Positions 16,601 through 22,849 of a DNA stretch of 22,849 bases are shown here, one piece after another. The first letter of the stretch is position 1; the number at the start of each line of letters is the position of its first letter. The notes under the pieces were generated by a model, which worked only from the letters and a program-made list of their open reading frames with translations, did not search any database and was not told the origin of the DNA. The stretch comes from an uncultured Acetobacter sp. (lineage in GTDB: Bacteria > Pseudomonadota > Alphaproteobacteria > Acetobacterales > Acetobacteraceae). Position numbers and translations under genes: made by a program. The stretch covers positions 1 through 22,849 of the forward strand of contig CALCDN010000226.1 of the NCBI GenBank assembly GCA_937900755.1, in the 5' to 3' direction.

Positions 16601-17560
16601 GTGAAACCACGTCTGCTACGCTCTGCCCTTCATGTGTTGCTGGCCACAAGCCTGCTGGCCGGACCCTTGGCCATACAAGCGGATGCCCGGCCCGGTCAGG
16701 GTGGTTCCATGGGGAGCCGTGGCAGCCACACATGGAGCGCGCCCCCTGTTACGCGCACCACGCCTTACAGCACCGCCCCCATGGACCGCTCCATTACACC
16801 GCGTACCGCGCCTGCCACACCTGGCTATGGCGCACCACAAATGGGTGCTCCCTTTGCCCGCCCCATGGGCTACCCCAACCGCCACCCGTTCCTGACCGGG
16901 CTGGCCGGGGGCTTTTTGGGGGCCGGGCTGTTTGGCATGCTCAGTGGCCACGGCTTCATGGGGGGGATGCACGGCTTTTTCAGCCTTCTGGGGCTTATGG
17001 TCCAGATCGGGCTGGTGGTCATGTTTGTCCTGTGGCTGATCCGCCGCTTCAGCCGCAACACTGCGGGGGGGAACCAGTTTGGCATGGGGGCTGCCCCACG
17101 CGGCATGCCTGGTGCCGCCCCGACCGCTCCCGCCCAGGGCAATAGTGGTGTACCCATCCAGATTGCCACGGAGGATTACCAGGCCTTCCAGCAAACGCTC
17201 ATGGATATCCAGACTGCGTGGAACCAGCAGAACATTCCGGCCATGCAGCAGATGGCAACGCCGGAAATGGTCTCCTACTTCAACGAGCAACTTGCCACGC
17301 TGGCCAGCCAGGGAGCGCGCAATGTTGTCTCTGACGTGCGCTTTCTTCAAGGTGATCTGGCCGAGGCATGGCGCGAGAACGGCATGGACTACGCCAGTGT
17401 TGCCATGCGCTACAGCCTGATCGACCTGACAACCAACGCCACCGGGCAGGTTATCGATGGCAGTTCCACCACCCCTGTGACCATTACAGAGGTCTGGACG
17501 TTTGTCCGGCCATCCCGTGGGGGGCGCTGGCTCCTGTCGGCCATTCAGCAGGCCCGTTAA
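16601..17560 (+). CDS. Tim44-like domain membrane protein
   Basis: The predicted protein has 319 residues and starts with GTG at 16601; GGAGA lies 10 bases upstream. Residues 1-29 form a signal peptide or anchor (hydrophobic about 8-25). Residues 30-95 are low-complexity, rich in Gly, Met, Pro, Ser and Thr. A Gly-zipper-like hydrophobic segment (about 98-124) is followed by a true membrane span (about 126-147) ending in RRFSR. After a Gly/Ala/Pro linker, about 188-319 match the Tim44 C-terminal fold (EDYQAFQQTLMDIQTAWNQQ, WTFVRPSRGGRWLLSAIQQ). In mitochondria this fold tethers the import motor; the bacterial versions are uncharacterised membrane proteins. It follows pmbA by 24 bp and may be co-transcribed. 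The terminator at 17585-17622 ends this run. Confidence 0.87.
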   Translation: MKPRLLRSALHVLLATSLLAGPLAIQADARPGQGGSMGSRGSHTWSAPPVTRTTPYSTAPMDRSITPRTAPATPGYGAPQMGAPFARPMGYPNRHPFLTGLAGGFLGAGLFGMLSGHGFMGGMHGFFSLLGLMVQIGLVVMFVLWLIRRFSRNTAGGNQFGMGAAPRGMPGAAPTAPAQGNSGVPIQIATEDYQAFQQTLMDIQTAWNQQNIPAMQQMATPEMVSYFNEQLATLASQGARNVVSDVRFLQGDLAEAWRENGMDYASVAMRYSLIDLTTNATGQVIDGSSTTPVTITEVWTFVRPSRGGRWLLSAIQQAR

Positions 17561-17584
17561 CGACCAGCCTTGTCGCCTACGCAT

Positions 17585-17622
17585 AAAAAAGCCCGCTTTC
17601 CGTATTGGAAAGCGGGCTTTTT
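17585..17622. terminator. Bidirectional intrinsic terminator
   Basis: A perfect 11-bp stem, GCCCGCTTTCC (17591-17601) and GGAAAGCGGGC (17607-17617), encloses a 5-base loop. AAAAAA precedes it and TTTTT follows it, so each strand reads a GC-rich hairpin followed by a U-tract. It lies 25 bp after the Tim44-like stop and about 75 bp beyond the end of the leftward operon, exactly where two convergent transcripts need to stop. Confidence 0.93.
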
Positions 17623-17669
17623 ATCTTGGGCATATGAACCAGCATCATGGCGGATGGTAGCACACGCCA

Positions 17670-17686
17670 CCCCTGCCACGCAGGGG
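17670..17686. other. Hairpin downstream of the small CoxF-like ORF
   Basis: CCCCTGC (17670-17676) and GCAGGGG (17680-17686) form a perfect 7-bp stem with a 3-base loop, 9 bases past the stop codon of the leftward operon. There is no adjacent T-run, so it may protect the 3' end of the transcript or assist the main terminator. Confidence 0.4.
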
Positions 17687-17695
17687 CAACGTTGG

Positions 17696-17833
17696 TTACG
17701 GGTGGAGCAGCGTCAATCCAAACATGATCCCCGCAAGGATGAGCATAAACACAACCATGCCACGCACGCGCTGGCTCTGGCGCCTGTGCCGTTCAAGCTG
17801 TTCGGGCGTTCTGTCCATGGGGCCTGCCATCAT
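17696..17833 (-). CDS. 45-residue CoxF-like single-span membrane peptide
   Basis: A 45-codon frame begins with ATG at 17833, overlapping the ctaB stop by ATGA, and ends with TAA. The N-terminal half is charged (MDRTPEQLERHRRQSQRVRG, residues 6-25) and is followed by one hydrophobic span (MVVFMLILAGIMFGLTLL, 26-43). This is the layout of the small CoxF proteins found after ctaB in alphaproteobacterial cytochrome oxidase loci: a T-P-E-Q start, an Arg cluster, and one transmembrane helix. Their role is not established; oxidase assembly is suspected. Translational coupling to ctaB, the classic position and the matching architecture support it as a real gene. A second in-frame ATG at 17830 could equally be the start. 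Confidence 0.72.
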   Translation of the reverse strand: MMAGPMDRTPEQLERHRRQSQRVRGMVVFMLILAGIMFGLTLLHP

Positions 17834-18795
17834 GCTCCGTGCATCCATATCTGAAAAAAGTGGTCGCCCAGCAGGCCACAGAACAGGAAGAAAAGGTACG
17901 CCAGCGAAAAACGGAACGAGATCCGTGCCGCCCTGTCCCCCTTCTGGCTGACGCCGTTTTCATCCTGTGGCTCCAGCAGCACGCGCACGGCGCAGGCCAC
18001 AAAGCCAAGGCCCAGCACAACGGCTGTTACCGTGTAAATCCACCCGCTTGCCCCGACAAAGGACGGAATAAGGGAGACGGCAAGCAAAACCAGTGTGTAA
18101 AAAAAGATCTGCCAGCGCGTATGCCGCACCCCACGCACAACCGGCAGCATGGGAATGCCAGCGCGCCCGTAATCCTTGCACGCATACAGCGCCAGGGACC
18201 AGAAGTGTGGCGGGGTCCAGAAGAACACAATGCCAAACATGACAACAGGCATGACCGCCATGTGCCCGGTGGCCGCGGCCCACCCGATCATGGGAGGAAA
18301 TGCGCCAGCCGCCCCACCGATAACAATGTTCTGCGGTGTGGAGCGCTTGAGCCACATGGTGTAGATGACGGAATAGAAGAAAATGGAAAACGCCAGAATG
18401 GCGGCCGCCAGCGTGTTGGTGGCTATCCACATCAGGCACACGGACAGGCAGGAAAGCCCCACCCCGTAGGCCAGCGCCTCGTTCTGGGGGATACGGCCAG
18501 AGGGAACGGGCCGTGTAATGGTCCGCTGCATGACCGCGTCAATATCGCGGTCGTACCACATGTTAATGGCCCCGGCGGCACCCGAAGCCAGACAGATGCA
18601 GAATATGGTCACCAGCCCGACAAACGGGTCGAGATGCCCCGGCGCCATGAACATACCCGCCGCCCCTGTGAACACGACAAGCGAAATAACACGGGGTTTG
18701 AGCAAGGCTACCCAGTCACGCGCCTGCGTGCCAACCTGCCCGGTTTTAAAACGTGCCCGTCTGGGCTGGGCGGCGGAAAGGCTGGCCTCGCTCAT
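17830..18795 (-). CDS. ctaB: Protohaem IX farnesyltransferase (haem O synthase)
   Basis: CtaB/CyoE attaches a farnesyl chain to haem B to make haem O, the cofactor of bo3 quinol oxidase and the precursor of haem A. It is an inner-membrane UbiA-type prenyltransferase. The protein has 321 residues from ATG 18795. The first Asp-rich motif is NMWYDRDIDAVMQRTITRP (about 78-96), with N78, D82, D86, R91 and R95. The second loop contains the family segment FFWTPPHFWSLAL followed by KDYGRAGIPMLPVV. About nine hydrophobic spans follow. The start is set by ATGA overlap with the upstream CtaD-like gene; the frame remains open further upstream but that part is not family-like. The stop overlaps the small CoxF-like ORF in the same way, so all three are one transcript. 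Confidence 0.96.
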   Translation of the reverse strand: MSEASLSAAQPRRARFKTGQVGTQARDWVALLKPRVISLVVFTGAAGMFMAPGHLDPFVGLVTIFCICLASGAAGAINMWYDRDIDAVMQRTITRPVPSGRIPQNEALAYGVGLSCLSVCLMWIATNTLAAAILAFSIFFYSVIYTMWLKRSTPQNIVIGGAAGAFPPMIGWAAATGHMAVMPVVMFGIVFFWTPPHFWSLALYACKDYGRAGIPMLPVVRGVRHTRWQIFFYTLVLLAVSLIPSFVGASGWIYTVTAVVLGLGFVACAVRVLLEPQDENGVSQKGDRAARISFRFSLAYLFFLFCGLLGDHFFQIWMHGA

Positions 18796-20060
18796 GCCCT
18801 GGCCCCCTTGGCCACACCGGACGCCGCCATGCCAGAATAACTGGCGGGCAAGGGAATATCGCGCTGGAAGCTGATAACCGCCGCCAGCACAAACACCAGT
18901 GCCGCCACGCCAAACAGGGCACACCCCAGTACCTGCATGCCTGAAACAAACAGGCAGAGTGTTGCCGCCGCAGTCAGTACAAAATGGAGGCGAGCCAGCT
19001 TTTGGGGGTACCAGAAGCCACAGGCTTCACCCCGCCACAGGTAAAATCCACCGCAAACCGCATAAAGTGCGCCAAGCTGCAAGGCCGGGTGCAGGCCCGT
19101 GCCCTGTACAAGCTGCACCACCCAGCCACCGGCCACAACCGCCAGAAAACCCATCCCCCACAGCAAGGGGGTCCGCAGCGAAACCCGCGCCTTCCACGTA
19201 CCTGCCAGCCACAGGCCAGCAAGGCACACGGCGGAAAGGGAGCACAGAGCCAGCAGCACATTGCCAACCATCTGGGCGGTCAGGCTGTCGGCCCCATGCA
19301 CCAGGCTGCTCTTGGTCCATGCCACCACGCCCGATGCGGCGGTGGCCGCCATGATATAGGCTACGGGCCGTGTTTGGACCTGCCCGCTGCGGGCGGCCAT
19401 TTCAAACACGATTCCAAATCCGGCAAGCAGCACAATAAGCCCCACGGGAGCCGCAAAATATTCAGCCCCGACAACAGGGTTGGTAGCAGGCCACAGCACG
19501 GTGCGCAGCGTGGCGGCGGCAAAGACCGGCGCGCACAGCAGCAAAACGGTAGCGGACAGCATTTCCCCCCAGACAAAGGGGGAAAAGGAGGTTTGCTCCA
19601 GACTGTCAGCACAACTGTCAAAAATGGTGCCCAGCAGGACCATGGCGGACATGAGCGCGCCAACGCACCACAGAACATGGGCCAGCCGTGCATCGGCCAG
19701 AGTGCAGGTCAGCACCGAGGCCACCGCAAAAACACCAACCGCCACCAGATTGAGCCGCCCGAGCAGCATGTGCTCACGCCCCAGTGCACGCGGGAGCCAG
19801 AGCGTGCCAAACCCGCAGACAAGAGCTGGCACCACCACGTAAAGCAGCATCAGCGCCGGGTGGGCCTGGGCCAGCCTGCCCCACAGCCCCGCTGCTGGCA
19901 GCATGCCCATGCCTGCCAGCACGGAGACACCACCCCCCACGAGGGCCGCCATGGCGGCAAGCAGCAGGTAGGCTGCTCCGGCGGTGGCATCGCGCCGCTG
20001 GCTGGCGGTTTTATCCACCGTGGCGGAGTGCGGGTTAGACAGGCTGCGAGCGGAGATCAT
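18792..20060 (-). CDS. Degenerate haem-copper oxidase subunit I (CtaD-like, single haem site)
   Basis: This 422-residue protein has about 11-12 hydrophobic spans and aligns by eye with CtaD/COX1 along its length. AHPALMLLYVVVPALVCGFG (66-85) matches the helix with the low-spin haem ligand; H67 is kept. SPFVWGEMLSATVLLL (160-175) matches the PLFVW helix. FAAPVGLIVLLAGFG (202-216) matches FGHPEVYILILPGFG, so the CuB His is A204, the proton-channel Glu is V206 and the cross-linked Tyr is L208. GVVAWTKSSLVHG (244-256) matches GFVVWAHHMFTVG, so the two CuB His are K250 and S251. GTGLHPALQLGALYAVCGGF (320-339) matches the AHFHYVL...GAVFAIFAGF helix: H324 (low-spin haem) is kept and the high-spin haem His is G322. 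WYPQKLARLHFVLT also matches. It should bind one bis-His haem and cannot reduce oxygen at a haem-copper centre. It overlaps ctaB by ATGA. The family assignment is firm; the role is unknown. Confidence 0.85.
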   Translation of the reverse strand: MISARSLSNPHSATVDKTASQRRDATAGAAYLLLAAMAALVGGGVSVLAGMGMLPAAGLWGRLAQAHPALMLLYVVVPALVCGFGTLWLPRALGREHMLLGRLNLVAVGVFAVASVLTCTLADARLAHVLWCVGALMSAMVLLGTIFDSCADSLEQTSFSPFVWGEMLSATVLLLCAPVFAAATLRTVLWPATNPVVGAEYFAAPVGLIVLLAGFGIVFEMAARSGQVQTRPVAYIMAATAASGVVAWTKSSLVHGADSLTAQMVGNVLLALCSLSAVCLAGLWLAGTWKARVSLRTPLLWGMGFLAVVAGGWVVQLVQGTGLHPALQLGALYAVCGGFYLWRGEACGFWYPQKLARLHFVLTAAATLCLFVSGMQVLGCALFGVAALVFVLAAVISFQRDIPLPASYSGMAASGVAKGARA

Positions 20061-20081
20061 GCTCCATGTTCCATATTCTGT

Positions 20082-20112
20082 GCAGGTCCATAATGGGGAA
20101 CACCGGACCTGC
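20082..20112. promoter_or_regulatory. Inverted repeat (possible operator) upstream of the CtaD-like operon
   Basis: GCAGGTCC (20082-20089) and GGACCTGC (20105-20112) are perfect 8-bp inverted arms separated by 15 bases, ending 21 bases before the operon's ATG. The arms flank the putative -10 box. The geometry suits a dimeric repressor; a leader hairpin is less likely if transcription starts inside the element. Confidence 0.45.
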
Positions 20113-20119
20113 TAGACAA
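20090..20119 (-). promoter_or_regulatory. Possible sigma70-like promoter of the CtaD-like/ctaB operon
   Basis: On the minus strand TTGTCT (20119-20114) and CATTAT (20095-20090) are separated by 18 bases. A start about 7 bases downstream would give a leader of some 20-25 bases before the ATG at 20060, enough for a ribosome site. Matches to consensus are moderate. Confidence 0.35.
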
Positions 20120-20171
20120 AAAACGACCATATTCTAGCGTTTTATTGCACAAAAACGCCCACCAAGCCACG

Positions 20172-20208
20172 CATGTCCAGCGCCCCTGCCAAAACAGGAG
20201 CGCACATG
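20172..20208 (-). terminator. Hairpin after the pmtA-like gene (possible terminator)
   Basis: Reading leftward, GCGCTCCTG (20203-20195) pairs with CAGGGGCGC (20188-20180) with one G-U pair around a 6-base loop. CATGT (20208-20204) and ACATG (20176-20172) extend it past a 3-base bulge. It begins 1-2 bases after the stop codon. No T-run follows immediately, so it may end transcription weakly or protect the 3' end; it separates this gene from the CtaD-like operon promoter. Confidence 0.45.
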
Positions 20209-20209
20209 T

Positions 20210-20908
20210 TCACTTTTCCGGCAGGTTTTCCAGTGTCACCAGCGTAAACAGGCCAAACGGCCGCACGGGCTGAATATACGCCCGCGCAATATCCTCGTGC
20301 GGGAGCAGCGATTCCATTGCAAAATCGGGGTGCCAGCCAAGCGAGTGGGACGCGCGCGCCATGGCGTGCTCGACCGCCCCACGAATACCGCCTGGAGCCA
20401 GGAAGTGGTTGACGAACAGAATGTAACCACCCGGGCGCACAACCCGCTTGAGTTCACGCAGCAGCTTGCGCGGGTGCGGCACAACGGAAGCCACGAACAT
20501 GGCCACCGCGATATCGAAGGAGTTATCCTCGAACGTGGTGTCTTCCGCGTCCATTTCCAGCAGGGCGTTCACGTTTGCAAGGCTGTCGCGCCGGGCGCGC
20601 TCGCGGGCCTTGGCCAGCATGTCGGTCGAGAGGTCAATGCCCGTAATGGCCTTGGCCCTGGTATAATGGGGCAGCGCAAGCCCGGTGCCCACACCCACTT
20701 CCAGCACATTCGTGCCGGGCAGGCCATTGACCGCATCCACCGCGCGCAGGCGGCCAAAGCGGGAAATGCCGCCAAACGCCACGTCATACACATTGGCCCA
20801 ACGTCGATAGGCCAGTTTGACGGCCTCCGCATCAAGCGCAGAACGCGAGGGAGGAGGTACGGGGCTTTCCCCTCCGCCGGAGGGGTATTCTTGGAGAACG
20901 TCACTCAT
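20210..20908 (-). CDS. SAM-dependent methyltransferase, PmtA-like (phosphatidylethanolamine N-methyltransferase)
   Basis: From ATG 20908 the protein has 232 residues. It is a class I Rossmann methyltransferase: motif I is NVLEVGVGTGLALPHY, followed by ITGIDLSTDMLAKARERA, LEMDAEDTTFEDNSFDIAVAMFV and LRELKRVVRPGGYILFVNHF. The preceding segment YRRWANVYDVAFGGISRFGRLRAV and the overall layout match the Rhodobacter/Acetobacter-type PmtA that methylates phosphatidylethanolamine three times to phosphatidylcholine, a major lipid of acetic acid bacteria. A different small substrate cannot be excluded. No membrane span is visible, which fits the soluble PmtA type. Start choice is open: ATG 20908 follows GAGAGAGAAC; a GTG at 20950 has a better site (GGAAGAG, 6 bases away); the longest frame begins at 21010. 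It lies downstream of gshB on the same strand. Confidence 0.8.
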   Translation of the reverse strand: MSDVLQEYPSGGGESPVPPPSRSALDAEAVKLAYRRWANVYDVAFGGISRFGRLRAVDAVNGLPGTNVLEVGVGTGLALPHYTRAKAITGIDLSTDMLAKARERARRDSLANVNALLEMDAEDTTFEDNSFDIAVAMFVASVVPHPRKLLRELKRVVRPGGYILFVNHFLAPGGIRGAVEHAMARASHSLGWHPDFAMESLLPHEDIARAYIQPVRPFGLFTLVTLENLPEK

Positions 20909-21051
20909 GTTCTCTCTCTGCCCGCTGACGGACATTTCTTCAAGAGCCACTATACTCTCTTCCTTCCTGCTTGCAGCACATGCCACAAAAGCACCCTTGT
21001 GCGGCAGCATAGTTTTTCCGACATGGTACAGCCCAACAAGGCATGACGCCT

Positions 21052-22047
21052 TTATTGGACAGACAGCTTGCGTTCAATACAATCCCATATGCTGGCGGCA
21101 CCATTTATGCCGTCAAACCGTTCCAGCTCCTGCAAACCGGTTGGCGACGTCACATTGATTTCCGTCAGATACTGCCCAATAACATCAATACCTACAAAAA
21201 TCAGGCCATGTTCTTTAAGAAACGGCCCGATTGCATCACAAATCTCATGGTCACGCGCGCTCAGCTCCACTTTGCGCGCAACACCCCCCACATGCATGTT
21301 GGACCGATGGTCCTCCCCCGAGGGCACGCGGTTGATCGCGCCAACAGGTACACCATCGACCAGGATAACACGCTTGTCGCCCGCGGTTACCGCGGGTTCG
21401 TAACGCTGGATCATAAGAGGTTCGCGCGAGCGGGCAAAGTGCATTTCCAGCAGGGCGTTCAGGTTCTGGTCGTCCGCCCTGATACGAAAAACACCACTCC
21501 CGCCATTACCGAACAGTGGTTTGACAATAATATCCTTCCACTTGGCCCGGAACGCCCGAATCTGCTCGACATCCCACGTCACAAGCGTGGGCGGCATAAG
21601 TTGGGGAAAATGCGTGACCAGCAGCTTTTCGGGGCAGTCCCGCACCCAGCGGGGGTCATTGACCACCAAGGCCTGGTTGGGGCCTGTGCCGTGAATATGG
21701 TCCAGCATATGCGTGGCGGTAATATAAGCCATGTCAAATGGCGGGTCCTGGCGCATGAGCACAACATCCATCGTGCGCAAGGAGCGGCGCTGGGGCGCGC
21801 CAAAGGTGGCGTGGCGCCCTTTTTCACGCTGCACGGTCACGGGGCGCATCAGGGCCGTTACATCGGTGCATGTGGCTCTACCGGCGTCGGGCGTGCCCTC
21901 ATCAAGCGCCATGGACCCCACTTCATACACAAACAGGCTGTGCCCGCGCGCCTGCGCCTCCAGCATCAGGGCGAAGGTTGAATCCCCATCAATATTAACA
22001 TGCTCAAGTGGGTCCATCTGGACCGCCACAAGCCGTGGAGAAGCCAT
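21052..22047 (-). CDS. gshB: Glutathione synthetase
   Basis: This ATP-grasp ligase joins gamma-glutamylcysteine and glycine to make glutathione in the cytoplasm. From ATG 22047 it has 331 residues (E. coli GshB has 316). The N-terminus LVAVQMDPLEHVNIDGDSTF is the family signature. Further motifs are VVLMRQDPPFDMAYITATHM, VVNDPRWVRDCPEKL, the ATP-grasp loop IVKPLFGNGGSGVFRI, INRVPSGEDHRSNMHVGG and the C-terminal metal-site region GIDVIGQYLTEINVTSPTGLQEL. It is complete and should be functional. Start 22047 is preceded by AGGA about 11 bases away and gives the conserved N-terminus; the longer frame from 22119 adds a basic tail that is not family-like. The Atm1-type exporter at the left edge may use glutathione-linked substrates, but the two loci are far apart. 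Confidence 0.97.
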   Translation of the reverse strand: MASPRLVAVQMDPLEHVNIDGDSTFALMLEAQARGHSLFVYEVGSMALDEGTPDAGRATCTDVTALMRPVTVQREKGRHATFGAPQRRSLRTMDVVLMRQDPPFDMAYITATHMLDHIHGTGPNQALVVNDPRWVRDCPEKLLVTHFPQLMPPTLVTWDVEQIRAFRAKWKDIIVKPLFGNGGSGVFRIRADDQNLNALLEMHFARSREPLMIQRYEPAVTAGDKRVILVDGVPVGAINRVPSGEDHRSNMHVGGVARKVELSARDHEICDAIGPFLKEHGLIFVGIDVIGQYLTEINVTSPTGLQELERFDGINGAASIWDCIERKLSVQ

Positions 22048-22140
22048 AAAATCGGGTTCCTGTTTTCTACTGCCGGAGCGACTGCCCGCCATCCTGCCTT
22101 TTTTCAGGGCAACACGCAAACGCCCCAGAAAATGCCTCGC

Positions 22141-22849
22141 CTAACGGCCCCGACCGGGCAGGATCGCCGCATCATGCTGCTCCTCCCCCACCGGGCAGCG
22201 CAGGCGCACACGAAAAAGGGAGTAGTTATCGGCCACACGGCCTCCACGCTCGCGCGCCAGGTCTGGCAGCGTGGCCAGCACGTCAAAAAAACGTGCATCG
22301 GGTGGGCCTTGCCGCCGGTGGCTCAACACAAGATAGGCCTGCCCCCCACAGACGGGCCGGGGCAGGTTGAACCGGCTCCAGCGGGGCTCCACTCCCATTA
22401 CCACACGACCCGGAGCGTAAAACGCCAGTTCGGCCGCCAGACCGTATTCATCCGCGACAAGAGGCCCGTCGCTGGGCACCAGGGCGGAAACGGACTGTGC
22501 GAAAGCCGGCCACCCCCCCATCAGGCGCAAGGTCATGTCCAGATGAGGAGAAAGGCGAAACGGCATGAACGCGGCCTGCACGCACACAACCCCGGCCAGC
22601 CCGATACCCAGGAAGCCCGCGGCCTTCCACCATGGCCACGTCACACGGGCCGCGGCCTGCGCCAGAACCGGGTACAGCACCACAGGCCAGTTGGCCTGCA
22701 CCCGCGCCCCCAGCGCGTGTTGCACAAACACGGCCGCAGGCAGCGCGAGCATACACAGCAACAGGGCTGCGAAACTGTCCCGCCGCGTCCACAGCAGCCA
22801 GACGCCCCCGACAAAAGAAGCAAATACCAGCGGGGATGCAAGACCAACC
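22141..22849 (-). CDS. GT39-like membrane glycosyltransferase, C-terminal part (cut by window edge)
   Basis: The frame is open to the right edge; the 235 visible residues are the C-terminal end. Hydrophobic spans lie in about residues 1-20, 27-42 and 75-95, joined by QHALGARVQANWPVVLYPVL. The H...G..VQANWP/A...YP motif is typical of the last membrane helices of lipid-linked-sugar transferases of the GT39/ArnT/PMT type, and a soluble C-terminal domain (about 100-235) follows. The sugar and acceptor cannot be told from this part. An internal TTG/ATG near 22750-22761 is not taken as the start because matching hydrophobic sequence continues upstream. It is on the same strand as gshB, about 93 bp upstream of it. 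Confidence 0.75.
   Translation of the reverse strand, partial: VGLASPLVFASFVGGVWLLWTRRDSFAALLLCMLALPAAVFVQHALGARVQANWPVVLYPVLAQAAARVTWPWWKAAGFLGIGLAGVVCVQAAFMPFRLSPHLDMTLRLMGGWPAFAQSVSALVPSDGPLVADEYGLAAELAFYAPGRVVMGVEPRWSRFNLPRPVCGGQAYLVLSHRRQGPPDARFFDVLATLPDLARERGGRVADNYSLFRVRLRCPVGEEQHDAAILPGRGR

Noticed and set aside
18796..18924. N-terminal extension of ctaB
   Set aside because: The 43 extra residues lie inside the CtaD-like gene and are not CtaB-like; the ATGA overlap at 18795 is the natural start.
18792..20060. Functional cytochrome c or quinol oxidase subunit I
   Set aside because: All CuB ligands and the high-spin haem ligand are absent, so an oxygen-reducing centre cannot form.
21038..21052. 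AAGGC/GCCTT hairpin at the end of gshB as a terminator
   Set aside because: The stem is only 5 bp and no T-run follows on the minus strand.

Overview
The window is a GC-rich stretch of bacterial chromosome. Gene content and order point to an acetic acid bacterium (Acetobacteraceae, Alphaproteobacteria), possibly of the Komagataeibacter/Gluconacetobacter type; that placement is inference from gene neighbourhoods (mutS-glnD, thrC-M16 peptidase, ctaB-small ORF), not from a search. The first 49 bases are not genomic: they are an Illumina Nextera i7 adapter ending in the Tn5 mosaic end, so the left edge is the end of a draft contig carrying untrimmed adapter.

Layout, left to right. (1) 50-808 (-): N-terminal part of an Atm1-type ABC exporter, cut by the adapter. 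(2) 928-1800 (+): DUF4743 Nudix hydrolase, ending in a 9-bp convergent overlap with glnD. (3) 9532-1792 (-): a closely spaced operon of a TPR/GT9-like protein, mutS and glnD (nitrogen sensing). (4) Rightward genes: M32 carboxypeptidase, a secreted royal-jelly/yellow-like protein, thrC, an M16 peptidase overlapping a PmbA/TldE protein by 4 bp, then a Tim44-like membrane protein. (5) A bidirectional terminator at about 17.6 kb closes that side. (6) 20060-17696 (-): an overlapping three-gene operon made of a degenerate haem-copper oxidase subunit I, ctaB (haem O synthase) and a 45-residue CoxF-like membrane peptide. (7) Leftward genes: a GT39-like membrane glycosyltransferase running off the right edge, gshB, and a PmtA-type methyltransferase.

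The most interesting part is region 6. It has the order of the alphaproteobacterial ctaD-ctaB-coxF locus, but no ctaC, ctaG or ctaE flanks it. The CtaD-like protein keeps the two histidines that ligate the low-spin haem (H67, H324) and has lost every CuB ligand, the cross-linked Tyr, the proton-channel Glu and the high-spin haem ligand. This looks like a former oxidase kept as a single-haem membrane protein beside the haem O synthase, in a lineage that is thought to respire through quinol oxidases. An 8-bp inverted repeat surrounds the putative -10 box of the operon.

No tRNA, rRNA, CRISPR array, insertion sequence or prophage gene was seen. No stretch over 300 bases lacks a gene; the longest gaps (about 120-150 bp) hold the promoter or hairpin candidates listed.
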